A DNA stretch of 18,656 nucleotides from CAZFLD01 sp964519835 (GCA_964519835.1 CAZFLD010000074.1:1-18656); one strand, 5' to 3'. Counted from the first letter of the stretch, positions 8,178 to 15,947 are shown. Numbers and translations are program-made. Notes: a model not told the origin generated them from the letters alone.

Positions 8178-8206
8178 AATATAGTAACTTACTAATGATT
8201 AGTAAA
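8178..8206 (-). promoter_or_regulatory. Promoter of the FMN reductase gene
   Basis: On the minus strand, -35 TTTACT (8206-8201) and -10 TATATT (8183-8178) are separated by exactly 17 bases and lie in an AT-rich island within GC-rich DNA. Transcription would begin near 8171, giving a leader of about 97 bases. Confidence 0.55.
8182..8205. promoter_or_regulatory. Palindromic operator, probable HxlR binding site
   Basis: TTACTAATGATTAGTAA (8189-8205) is a perfect inverted repeat with 8-base arms around a single G. The preceding TAGTAA (8182-8187) also pairs with TTACTA (8189-8194) around one C. The alternating half-sites fill the space between -10 and -35 of the reductase promoter, the position expected for a repressor, here probably the divergent HxlR protein. 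Confidence 0.6.
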
Positions 8207-8257
8207 TGAATTTGCGTAGCTTCCTTGCGGAATCATAGATGAGGCGAGATAATCGAA

Positions 8258-8605
8258 GTGATGAATGAGGGCCTTTACTGTGAACACTACCAGAGGGCCG
8301 TCGAGCTCATCGGGAGCCGCTGGACCGGGGCCATAATCCGTGTGCTCCACGGCGGGGTGCACCGCTATGCCGCACTCAAGACCGAGATCCCGGGTATCAG
8401 CGACCGGATGTTGTCGGAGCGCCTACGAGAACTCGAGCGGGAGGGCATCGTGTCCCGAACCGTCATTCCCGAGACACCCGTCCAAATTGAGTACCACCTG
8501 ACCGAGAAGGGGCGAGGTCTCGAACCTGTTATGCGCGCGGTTATCCAATGGACGATGCGGTGGACGCCTCCAGGCATGGTAAAAGCCGCGCCAAAACGGC
8601 GATAG
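8258..8605 (+). CDS. HxlR-family winged-helix transcriptional regulator
   Basis: Small dimeric DNA-binding repressor or activator, 115 residues. It follows the HxlR pattern through its whole length: CEHYQRAVELIGSRWTGAIIRVLHGG (residues 8-33; family C-P-x-x-x-A-x-x-x-IGGKW), RYAALKTEIPGISDRMLSERLRELEREGIVSR (36-67, recognition helix) and the wing VQIEYHLTEKG. Its only cysteine is Cys8, at the site that senses electrophiles and quinones in YodB-type members. The start is GTG at 8258 or ATG at 8261; neither has a good ribosome site. The divergent FMN reductase and the shared palindromic operator about 50 bases upstream point to control of the reductase and of itself. Activating signal is inferred, not seen. 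Confidence 0.88.
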   Translation: MMNEGLYCEHYQRAVELIGSRWTGAIIRVLHGGVHRYAALKTEIPGISDRMLSERLRELEREGIVSRTVIPETPVQIEYHLTEKGRGLEPVMRAVIQWTMRWTPPGMVKAAPKRR

Positions 8606-8672
8606 CACCCCGGTAGCCAAAACCCATAGCCCCGCAACAAGCCCCCCCGAATATCCCCCGAGAATCCTTAGT

Positions 8673-8688
8673 GCCCTGCCGGCGGGGC
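8673..8688. terminator. Weak hairpin between convergent genes
   Basis: GCCCTGCCGGCGGGGC forms a 5-base stem (one G-T pair) with a 6-base loop between the HxlR stop (8605) and the aldo/keto reductase stop (8691). No T-run is present, so a terminator role is only possible. Confidence 0.2.
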
Positions 8689-8690
8689 CC

Positions 8691-9773
8691 CTACTCAATA
8701 CGCGAGTTGGGGCCGCCTTGCCACATATCGGCGTTGGGGCCAAGGGCGTGTTTTAGGTCTTCCGTTGCCTTGTCCACGGCTTTGATCACGTCGGTGGAAA
8801 GCTCGGTTTCGGCGGCGCGAATGTTGGTTGCAACCTGCTCCGCCGACCGCGCCCCGCAAATTGCCGCCGCAAAGCCCTGTTTCGCCAGGACCCACGCAAG
8901 GGCAACGTCCGCCGGCGGCACGCCGGCCTCCTCGGCGATGCGCACAACGGCCTCAACCGCGGCAAATGTCCGGCCTTCACGGCCGGACTCACCATGGCGT
9001 ACCTGCCCCCGCGCGCTGGAGAAGTGCCGGGTGCGCGCCCTGCCTTCGGGAACGTCGTCGGCGGAGGCAAACTTGCCGGTCAGAAGCCCCTGCAGCAGGG
9101 GACTGTACGCCAGCAGATCGATTCCACGCTCCCGGCACTGCGGAAGAATCTCGAGCTCCACGGCTCGGAACAGAAGCGAATACGCTACCTGATTCGAGGC
9201 AACCGCGATTTGTTCGCCGACGTCTGCAACCGGCTCGGGGGCAACCGGCGCGTCGGGCTCGGCGGCAACAGCGTCGCGATTGCCGGCCTCATGGGTACCA
9301 CGCAGGATCGCCTCGAGCTGCTTGGGACCGAAGTTGCAGACGCCGAAGTGACGGATCTTGCCGTCGGTCTTTAGCTTTTCGGCGGCCCGCAGGGTCTCGT
9401 CAAACGGCACCTCTCGATTGGCCCAGTGTAGCTGCAGAAGATCGATGTAGTCGGTGCCGAGGTTTTTTAGGCAGGTCTCCGCCGTGTCGATTGCATCGGC
9501 ATAGCGTGCCTTGCCCTGGGGAATCTTGTCCAAGACGACGTACTCGCTCCGATGACCCTTGATCGCCTCGCCCACAACCTGCTGGCTTACACCGTTTCCG
9601 TAGCCGATGGCGGTATCGAGCGTAGAAATGCCGCCGTCGCGGGCAGCGTGGATCGTCCGAATAGATACGGTCCTATCCTGGTCGCCCCAGTTAGAGCCAC
9701 CTGCAAAGGCCCAGCAGCCGAGGACAATTCGGGATATCGATAGATCGGTGTTTGAGAGTGTGTGGTAGGTCAT
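8691..9773 (-). CDS. Aldo/keto reductase
   Basis: 360-residue NADPH-dependent (beta/alpha)8-barrel oxidoreductase acting on an aldehyde, ketone or sugar-like substrate. The catalytic tetrad is visible: Asp53 and Tyr58 in TLDTAIGYGNG, Lys83 in VLDKIPQ and His116 in LLQLHWAN. RHFGVCNFG (141-149), NQVAYSLL (194-201), LLAYSPLLQGLLTGKF and the C-terminal cofactor region IRAAETELS are typical of the plant-auxin-induced/Gcy-like branch. An odd Ala/Pro/Glu-rich stretch of about 30 residues (about 160-190) interrupts the usual loop before NQVAYS and contains a short duplication. The ATG at 9773 follows GGAG at 5 bases. The gene lies 18 bases after the MBL/cyclic-nucleotide gene and is probably co-transcribed with it. 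Confidence 0.9.
   Translation of the reverse strand: MTYHTLSNTDLSISRIVLGCWAFAGGSNWGDQDRTVSIRTIHAARDGGISTLDTAIGYGNGVSQQVVGEAIKGHRSEYVVLDKIPQGKARYADAIDTAETCLKNLGTDYIDLLQLHWANREVPFDETLRAAEKLKTDGKIRHFGVCNFGPKQLEAILRGTHEAGNRDAVAAEPDAPVAPEPVADVGEQIAVASNQVAYSLLFRAVELEILPQCRERGIDLLAYSPLLQGLLTGKFASADDVPEGRARTRHFSSARGQVRHGESGREGRTFAAVEAVVRIAEEAGVPPADVALAWVLAKQGFAAAICGARSAEQVATNIRAAETELSTDVIKAVDKATEDLKHALGPNADMWQGGPNSRIE
8968..8988. repeat. Perfect inverted repeat, copy 2 (inside aldo/keto reductase)
   Basis: Arms GTCCGGCC and GGCCGGAC flank the loop TTCAC. The 17-base core is identical to the palindrome in livK at 2812-2828, on the same strand but in antisense relation to this gene, where it encodes SGREGR. 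Confidence 0.5.
9232..9269. repeat. Short direct repeat in the aldo/keto reductase insert
   Basis: GGCTCGGGGGCAAC (9232-9245) and GGCTCGGCGGCAAC (9256-9269) differ by one base and are spaced by 24 bases, or 8 codons. They encode the related octads VAAEPDAP and VAPEPVAD, which suggests the insert grew by duplication. Confidence 0.55.
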
Positions 9774-9791
9774 GCGGGCTCCAGAGGGAAA

Positions 9792-12020
9792 TCACTCGAC
9801 GCCGGCGGCCGACGGATTGGGGACATTGGTTCTACGGAGGCGACGCTCAAAGCTCTCGAGGAGCTTCCAGGAGATAATCGGCACACTATCTATGAGACCA
9901 CCCGGGACAACACAGAGTCGGGTATCCTCCCGGGCCTCATAGCTGTACACCAAATCCTCACGACCGAGTATTACCGACTCTTCGCCAAAAAACCCGCCCT
10001 CACGAACCTCTTCCAGTTCCGTTCCCTCGTGCTCCAGTCGTACGCGCCCTTTTTCGATAAGCGCAACGGCCGGCGCACCCGGTGACAAGGCGCCGGTAGA
10101 CTTTTCGCCGGCGGAAACGTCACGCACACAAACCTTGCCGGCGATGACACGACGGATCCGGCTCGATATAAAGTCGCCAAGAAGAGATGTGCCCTCGAGG
10201 AAGTGGTAGACCTCCGACACCGCGTGCTCGTACTCGTCGAGGGACCACCGCCGGAGGCAGTCACGGTAGAGGTCCACGGGAATCTCCAAAACACGTACAA
10301 AACTCGCCGCACGGTAGGTGCGTCCTACCTCGCCCCCGACAAGCGCCGCATGTTCGCCGATCAGGCAGCCGGCCGATAGAGTGTTCCTGATGCCGGACTC
10401 CGCCTCCACCACCTCCACGAGACCGTTTGTCAGGAGGTACACACTCTTTGTTGGTGCATCACGCCGCAGGAGGATCGTGCCGACGGTTAGCGTGTGGAGG
10501 TTGCCGTTTGCCAATAGCGTGGCGTCGCTTTCCGAGATCCGCGGAAAGTTCTCTCTGATGTAGGCGGCAACCTCTTCGTCGCGCCCAGGACTGTTGCTTC
10601 GTACCAGGACGTCGCGCATGCCGAATGCAGTGTTTGAACCGATTTCTTTCTCGCGAAGCGTAAGCTCCCGGGCCAGATGGCTAAAGACCAACTTGCCGCT
10701 GCTGTCGGAGGCGTAGTCCAACGCCGAGCCGTGGATCATGCCCCCGCCGACGTCAATCTTTTTTATGTCCGCCGGTTGCAGATAGGTCTCTCTGACACGC
10801 TGGTAGACCTTGTCGGCGGCTGAGTTCGGCGCGTTGCCGGCCAGTACGATCCTATCCAGGACTTCGAAGGAAGCTACGTCCGCCATGTGGGCGTAGGTCT
10901 TGGGACCGTCCTGCCATCTAGTTTGGAAAAAAAGAACCGTCGCCTCGACGGGATGGGGACTGTAAACGGGTTTGACCTGAAGCCCGTCGACCTCGTTCCA
11001 GATGTCGAACTCGAGGTCGTGAATATCGAAGTAGTGGCCAAAGCTATCCTCGGCGAATCCCATAAGCGCGGCGAGCTTTTTTGCCACCGACGCCCGAACG
11101 AGGGGAGTGGCGTAGTATTTTAATTTGTGATCGGCCCGTAAGAGCGACGGCAGCCCGGCGAAGTGGTCGTCGTGGCAGTGGGTGTGGAAGATGCCGTCGA
11201 CCTCGTTCACGGTAATGCCAAGCGCCTCGAGGCTCGAGGTGAGGTTTGGTCCCGCATCCACCAGATAGATACGACCCTGAAAGACTACAATGCCGGCCAT
11301 ACACGGGCGGAGCGGGTCCCAGCCGTCACCCTCGCCGGTATGAACCACGGAAAAGTACTCCCGCTTGATTTTGTGCTGCCCGAGCGTAAAAGGCGGCCGA
11401 AATTGTTCTTCGTCTCCGAGGTCCAAGTCGACCTCGACGCTTTTCCCTTTGAAGCTAAACCGGAAGCGATTAAGATCGATTCGATGGACGTAGGCGCCGT
11501 CGCGAATTTCCGTAGGGCCGTCGGTCAGCTCCACGCCGGTCACAAGCTCGTCCGGCCGCCTAATATTGCCAAAGGCAAATGCGGTCTTGATACGAAACAT
11601 CTCTGCCGCAAGATCCGGGTCGATGCCCGTGGCAAGGATCTCTTCGAGTGAATCGAGACCGTAGGTTCCCCGATAGATGTAGCCTAGTTGTGCCTTGATC
11701 TGGTCGGCGCCGCCCACCAGGATGGGCTTGGCACCGGTATTGTTGGGGTGCCCGGGAATGTGCATTCCCTGGCGATAGAACATTTGGAGAATTGGGAACT
11801 CCGAGAGATTGCAAAACTCGCCCTGCTGCACGGGTACGTCGGAAAGGAGTATCGTATTTGGGCCGGTCTCAAAGCTGACGCCGTCGCGCTCGACCTGTGT
11901 GATGTAGCCCTTAGCAATAAGGTGTTTGACCGCATCGGCAGGACATCCGCATAGTATGCGCAGGTCAATACTCGGTTCTTCTACCCAGAAAACACCCGGA
12001 CCGACTTTTGCCTTGTGCAA
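9792..12020 (-). CDS. MBL-fold metallo-hydrolase fused to cyclic-nucleotide-binding domains
   Basis: 742-residue soluble protein, no signal peptide. Residues 1-220 form a domain I cannot assign. The metallo-beta-lactamase fold spans about 220-450: VVFQGRIYLVDAGPN, the dinuclear metal motif THCHDDH (280-286), and later ligands His356 (YSPHPVEAT), Asp381 (AHMADVASFE) and His430 (GGGMIHG). Two consecutive cyclic-nucleotide-binding-like beta barrels follow, about 495-590 and 617-705. The first keeps a phosphate-cassette-like GEHAALVGG...R; the second has GFFGEESVILG but lacks the usual Arg. The combination suggests a hydrolase gated by cAMP/cGMP, or a cyclic-nucleotide phosphodiesterase. The start is TTG, with GGGGAGG (12033-12027) placed 6 bases before it. 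It heads an operon with the aldo/keto reductase. Confidence 0.85.
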   Translation of the reverse strand: MHKAKVGPGVFWVEEPSIDLRILCGCPADAVKHLIAKGYITQVERDGVSFETGPNTILLSDVPVQQGEFCNLSEFPILQMFYRQGMHIPGHPNNTGAKPILVGGADQIKAQLGYIYRGTYGLDSLEEILATGIDPDLAAEMFRIKTAFAFGNIRRPDELVTGVELTDGPTEIRDGAYVHRIDLNRFRFSFKGKSVEVDLDLGDEEQFRPPFTLGQHKIKREYFSVVHTGEGDGWDPLRPCMAGIVVFQGRIYLVDAGPNLTSSLEALGITVNEVDGIFHTHCHDDHFAGLPSLLRADHKLKYYATPLVRASVAKKLAALMGFAEDSFGHYFDIHDLEFDIWNEVDGLQVKPVYSPHPVEATVLFFQTRWQDGPKTYAHMADVASFEVLDRIVLAGNAPNSAADKVYQRVRETYLQPADIKKIDVGGGMIHGSALDYASDSSGKLVFSHLARELTLREKEIGSNTAFGMRDVLVRSNSPGRDEEVAAYIRENFPRISESDATLLANGNLHTLTVGTILLRRDAPTKSVYLLTNGLVEVVEAESGIRNTLSAGCLIGEHAALVGGEVGRTYRAASFVRVLEIPVDLYRDCLRRWSLDEYEHAVSEVYHFLEGTSLLGDFISSRIRRVIAGKVCVRDVSAGEKSTGALSPGAPAVALIEKGRVRLEHEGTELEEVREGGFFGEESVILGREDLVYSYEAREDTRLCVVPGGLIDSVPIISWKLLESFERRLRRTNVPNPSAAGVE

Positions 12021-12026
12021 TCAGGA

Positions 12027-12033
12027 CCTCCCC
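12027..12033 (-). promoter_or_regulatory. Ribosome binding site selecting a TTG start
   Basis: GGGGAGG on the minus strand lies 6 bases before TTG (12020-12018). There is no ATG or GTG at suitable spacing, so this fixes the start of the MBL/cyclic-nucleotide protein. Confidence 0.65.
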
Positions 12034-12049
12034 GAATCAAACACTCTCT

Positions 12050-12055
12050 AGTATA
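12050..12055 (-). promoter_or_regulatory. Candidate -10 box for the MBL/cyclic-nucleotide operon
   Basis: TATACT on the minus strand, one mismatch from TATAAT, in the AT-rich centre of the divergent intergenic region. The start site would fall near 12043. No convincing -35 box is seen. Confidence 0.35.
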
Positions 12056-12134
12056 TAGTAGCGGCAACCGTATTGCATACCCGACCGGCGCGTGGGGTGC
12101 CCGACACAAACCTCTATGAACGCAGCCGAACGGT

Positions 12135-12143
12135 TGTTATGAT
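12135..12143 (+). promoter_or_regulatory. Candidate extended -10 promoter of the PCMT operon
   Basis: TGTTATGAT matches an extended -10 (TGn followed by TATGAT). Transcription would start near 12150, about 27 bases before the ATG at 12177. There is no strong -35, which extended -10 promoters do not need. Confidence 0.45.
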
Positions 12144-12176
12144 ACCAGCCCGAACATGGAAACAAAGGAGAGTTGC

Positions 12177-13232
12177 ATGAGGCAACACCTGGGTATCGTT
12201 TTGCTGGCACTAGTACTGATGCTTGGTTCTTGCGGCGATAAAAACAACACCGCGGGATCCGCCGCGAATAACTCGGTCGGCGATGCTGCGGACGCCGATG
12301 CAACAACCGGACCGGCGGACTACTCAGGCGATTCGGATGTTGGCGACACCGACGCTGACGACTCCACGGGCGACCAAGAATCGCTGCCCGAGGAAGAGGT
12401 CCGGGTCGGTTCGGCCGTCGGCCTAGTTCCGGCGTTCGACATTACCGCGCGCCCCGCCGGACCACCGACTGACACGTACGAGGCGTACCGCGAGTGGATA
12501 CTCGAGCACACTCCCCACCAGGACCCGTACATTGAGCAGAGATGGAATCGAGCACAGGCTGCCTTGGTGCACTACAACCCGCCCGACATCACCAACCAGC
12601 GGGTCCTCGAAGCGTTCCTACGCACGCCACGAGAGCTTTTCGCGCGGGAGTGGAACCTCCACCAGGCCTACATCCACAACTACATGCCGATCGGCCACGG
12701 GGTAACAATCTCCGGACCACACATCGTGGCGCGAATGACCGACACCATAAATCCACAACCCTGGGAAAAGGTCCTCGAAGTCGGCACGGGGTCGGGGTAC
12801 CAAGCGGCGTTCCTGGCCGAGTTGTCGAACTTTGTGTACACAATCGAGATTATCGAGCCGTTGTCCGAAGAGACCGATGGCTTATACGAGGAGTACGAGG
12901 AGACCCACCCCCAGTATCAGAACATCCGCCGCAAGGTGGGGGACGGATACTACGGGTGGGAGGAGCACGCACCCTTCGACAAGATTATCGTTACCGCCGG
13001 AATCGACCATATTCCACCACCGCTTATCGAGCAGCTTGCCGTCGGCGGCGAGATGGTCATACCGGTGGGACCGCCCTCCGTGCAACAGATGCTCCACGTC
13101 ACCAAGACTCGCCTCGACGACGGAACAGTCGTCCTGAATCGTCGGGACATCTACGAGGGGACGGGACGGAGAGATCCCGTTGTGTTTGTACCCTTTACGG
13201 GTGACGGCACCGGCGTTCCGGTAAACGAATAG
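12177..13232 (+). CDS. pcm: Lipoprotein protein-L-isoaspartate O-methyltransferase
   Basis: 351-residue SAM-dependent methyltransferase of the PCMT family, which methylates isoaspartyl residues in damaged proteins, here with an export signal. The start is ATG 12177, after AAGGAG at 6 bases; the upstream ATG at 12156 has no site. The signal is HLGIVLLALVLMLGSC with lipobox Cys19, followed by an acidic Asp/Ala/Gly linker to about residue 75. The PCMT domain shows PIGHGVTISGPHIVA (171-185, family substrate/active region), SAM motif I VLEVGTGSGYQAA (199-211), GDG (255-257) and FDKIIVTAG (267-275), then LIEQLAVGGEMVIPVG. All core motifs are intact. Classical Pcm is cytosolic, so lipid anchoring outside is unusual. 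The next gene is 19 bases downstream. Confidence 0.88.
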   Translation: MRQHLGIVLLALVLMLGSCGDKNNTAGSAANNSVGDAADADATTGPADYSGDSDVGDTDADDSTGDQESLPEEEVRVGSAVGLVPAFDITARPAGPPTDTYEAYREWILEHTPHQDPYIEQRWNRAQAALVHYNPPDITNQRVLEAFLRTPRELFAREWNLHQAYIHNYMPIGHGVTISGPHIVARMTDTINPQPWEKVLEVGTGSGYQAAFLAELSNFVYTIEIIEPLSEETDGLYEEYEETHPQYQNIRRKVGDGYYGWEEHAPFDKIIVTAGIDHIPPPLIEQLAVGGEMVIPVGPPSVQQMLHVTKTRLDDGTVVLNRRDIYEGTGRRDPVVFVPFTGDGTGVPVNE

Positions 13233-13251
13233 GCGCCGGGGGAAAGCTATC

Positions 13252-15831
13252 GTGAAAAAAATCAACGCCGGACTGGCATCTCTTTTCCTTTTGTCTGTAT
13301 CGCTCATCGGGTACGAGTTGGCCGTAATGCGGACATTCTCGGTCGGGAGTTGGTCCAATTTTGGTTCCATGGTCATAAGCATTGGGCTTCTCGGCTTTGG
13401 ACTCGCCGGTGTGGTGATCACGTTTATCCAAAAGGCGATCAAAAAGGCGCCGGAACGGTGGCTCTCCACACTTGCTTTTTTGTTTATGGTTTCTATGAGT
13501 GTCGCCTACGTAGTCGCACAGCAAATTCCTTTTAAACCGCTGTTGATTAACGTTGACGCCACCCAGTTCCTTTGGATTGGCGCCTACTACGTCGTCTATT
13601 CGATACCGTTTTTTGTCGGCGCCGTTTTTATCAACGTGTCGTTTATGACCTACGGGTCGCACATCCACAAGCTCTACTTTTGGAACATGACCGGCTCCGG
13701 TGTCGGCGGGCTTTTTATCCTTTTTTGTATGTACATCTTCCCGCCTGATCGCCTGATTTTGCCACTTGTCGCCGTCAGCTTTATTGCAACGTTTGTGACG
13801 CTGTATCAGGTCAAGGGAGTGGGCCTCGCCAACGATCAGAAGGTCGGGGGGAAAGGTGTGCCGGTACCGCGCCTTGTTGCGTGCATAGCGGGACTGACGG
13901 CATCGATGTTGCTTTTGGTCTTTGTGGGCGACATCAACGTCTCCGAGTACAAGGGCATAAGCTACGTCCGCAACTTTCCTGAGTACGAGCTCGACTACTA
14001 CGACTACGGTCCGACGGGCGAGATGCATGTCTACGCCAGCTCGTATCTCCACTTTGCGCCGGGGCTAAGCGACAACGCCGCGTTTAACGTAGCGGAATTC
14101 CCCACCAACGCATTTAAGGGGCTGTACATCGACGGCAGCGGACCAATAGGTGTCATGCGCGAGCTCGAGGCACGTGAGCGGGGATATATCGATTTTTTGC
14201 CGATGACGGCGGCCTACCTAATCGAACCCGATCCCGACGTGCTCCTGATGCGCCTCGGGGGCGGAACAAGCGCCTTTGTCGCGAAACACCATGGGGCGGA
14301 GAACATCACCGTCGTAGAGCCAAACCCGGCCATCATTCGCCTCTTGGGTGAGGATAACAAGACGGTCGAGTTCAACGGCGGGCTGCTTCAGGATCCACGC
14401 ATCAAGGTCGTAGAGGGGGAGCCACGCTCCTACGCCCACTCCACGGAAAGCAAGTACGACATCGTCGAAATCAGCTTGATCGACTCCGTCGGTCTCTCGC
14501 AGTCGGAGCCTTACCCAATCGGCGAAAACTACACCTACACGGTGGAGGCGATCACCGACTATATGCAGTCCCTCAGGCCCGAGGGTATCCTGTCCATCAC
14601 AACCTGGGACCGCCTCCGTATTCCCCGAAACGTTCCGAAGCTCTTGACCACCGTTATGCGGTCGCTCGAGGAGCAGGGCGTAGAGAACCCCGAGCGGCGA
14701 GTGTTTGTGTTTAATCTCTACCTCTCCACCGCGACGGTCCTGGTCAAAAACTCGGACTTTACCGCCGAGGAGATCGCCACCCTGCGGGGCTTTACGCGGC
14801 GAATGTCTTTCAACGACGCGTACTACCCCGGCATCCAGCGCCTCGATTCGGACTTCTCCCGCATTATGCTGCAGTTCCGCGATCGGTTTGGTATCTCCGA
14901 GCTCCCCGCGGACCTCGAGTACCTTACGGTCTATCCACGGGACGTCTACCATCACGTTGTGCACTGGATGATCGAAGGCCGCGCCGACGAGCTCTACCGG
15001 GACTACGTGTTTAACATTCGCCCGGCCACCGACAACCGACCCTACTACACGGCCTACCTCAAGGCGGCGCAAACAGTGCATTTCTTGGACGATCTAGGAG
15101 AAGTCTCCGAGGAGTGGGGCTACGTCCTTGTCCTGGGAACCCTGGCCCAGTCGGTCATCTTCGGATTGATAATCATCCTGATTCCGGTGATCGGACTAAG
15201 AAAGACGCTCTTTCAGCGCCAGAAGGGGGTACTTCGGATTATCGTCTACTACGCCTGCTTGGGACTGGGCTATATGATGATCGAGATTTTCCTGATCCAG
15301 CGCCTGGTCTACTTCCTTGGTGATCCGATCTTCTCCGTGTCCATCGTCATCGTGACGATGTTGATTATCTCCGGGCTCGGTAGCTTATATGCCGGCAGGT
15401 TCAAAGACAATCCGACGCCCAAGGTTCGTCTGGCGGTGTTGGCGGTTGTTATCGCGGTGGTCGCCTACATATTCGCGTTGACGCCTCTTATCAACGCCCT
15501 TGTCGGCCTGCCCTTTGCGCTAAAAATCGTTTTTTCGGTCCTGTTTATCGCGCCCGCGGCGTTTTTCCTGGGAATGCCTTTCCCATCGGGACTATCGTCC
15601 CTCGAAAAAAACAGGCCCTACTTTCTGCCCTGGGCATTTGGGATGAACGGCGCACTGTCGGTTACCGGCTCGAACATTACCACCCTTATTTCCATCTCCT
15701 CAGGCTTTACGGTGCTTCTTGTTGCCGCCGGTTTGACCTATGTCATCGCCGCGGTCGTCTTTCCGGCCAACACGTTCCCTGACACACGTGCCGGGGCCGC
15801 CGGCACGGCAGGTGCCCCCGCAAGAGCGTGA
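13252..15831 (+). CDS. Polytopic membrane protein with spermidine-synthase-like SAM-binding domain
   Basis: 859 residues. About seven N-terminal membrane helices (near 7-26, 38-60, 70-90, 106-128, 143-163, 168-187, 207-226) precede a large soluble domain (about 227-620), then six or seven C-terminal helices (622-837). The soluble domain is spermidine-synthase/methyltransferase-like: DVLLMRLGGGTSAFVAKHH (329-347), ITVVEPNP (352-359), RIKVVEGEPRSY (383-394) and LRPEGILSITTW (441-452). The tail carries the SpeE-like membrane family motif PWAFGMNGALSVTGS (793-807). Basic loops (KAIKKAPER after helix 2, QVKG to KGVPVPR after helix 6, RKTLFQRQK after helix 8) place the soluble domain outside. The GTG start follows GGGGGAAAG. 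The gene is co-transcribed with the PCMT lipoprotein. A polyamine product is doubtful; the substrate is unknown. Confidence 0.8.
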   Translation: MKKINAGLASLFLLSVSLIGYELAVMRTFSVGSWSNFGSMVISIGLLGFGLAGVVITFIQKAIKKAPERWLSTLAFLFMVSMSVAYVVAQQIPFKPLLINVDATQFLWIGAYYVVYSIPFFVGAVFINVSFMTYGSHIHKLYFWNMTGSGVGGLFILFCMYIFPPDRLILPLVAVSFIATFVTLYQVKGVGLANDQKVGGKGVPVPRLVACIAGLTASMLLLVFVGDINVSEYKGISYVRNFPEYELDYYDYGPTGEMHVYASSYLHFAPGLSDNAAFNVAEFPTNAFKGLYIDGSGPIGVMRELEARERGYIDFLPMTAAYLIEPDPDVLLMRLGGGTSAFVAKHHGAENITVVEPNPAIIRLLGEDNKTVEFNGGLLQDPRIKVVEGEPRSYAHSTESKYDIVEISLIDSVGLSQSEPYPIGENYTYTVEAITDYMQSLRPEGILSITTWDRLRIPRNVPKLLTTVMRSLEEQGVENPERRVFVFNLYLSTATVLVKNSDFTAEEIATLRGFTRRMSFNDAYYPGIQRLDSDFSRIMLQFRDRFGISELPADLEYLTVYPRDVYHHVVHWMIEGRADELYRDYVFNIRPATDNRPYYTAYLKAAQTVHFLDDLGEVSEEWGYVLVLGTLAQSVIFGLIIILIPVIGLRKTLFQRQKGVLRIIVYYACLGLGYMMIEIFLIQRLVYFLGDPIFSVSIVIVTMLIISGLGSLYAGRFKDNPTPKVRLAVLAVVIAVVAYIFALTPLINALVGLPFALKIVFSVLFIAPAAFFLGMPFPSGLSSLEKNRPYFLPWAFGMNGALSVTGSNITTLISISSGFTVLLVAAGLTYVIAAVVFPANTFPDTRAGAAGTAGAPARA

Positions 15832-15947
15832 TGTCGGCCGCCGATTCTCGGGCGCCGGAGCAACAGGTGTGGCCGCAGCGGCGGGTCCACCGTCGAGCGC
15901 GCGAGTGCGGCTGCCAACGGTTGCCGGACACGGGGCTGCGCCCGTGA
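15831..15947 (+). CDS. Possible 38-codon ORF bridging two operon genes
   Basis: An ATG at 15831 shares its A with the TGA of the membrane protein (TGATG), and the frame ends in a TGA at 15945-15947 that overlaps the next GTG as GTGA. The predicted peptide is Arg-rich with two Cys (ECGCQR) and resembles no family I know. The exact coupling on both sides is the only argument for translation. It may simply be a spacer. Confidence 0.2.
   Translation: MSAADSRAPEQQVWPQRRVHRRARECGCQRLPDTGLRP

Noticed and set aside
13195..14052. Minus-strand open frame opposite the membrane protein
   Set aside because: The protein is a charged, low-complexity mirror of the hydrophobic helices and has no recognised motif.
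15740..15943. Upstream start of the hydrolase inside the membrane-protein gene
   Set aside because: It gives an Arg/Pro-rich leader before a perfectly good lipoprotein signal; the GTG at 15944 is better.
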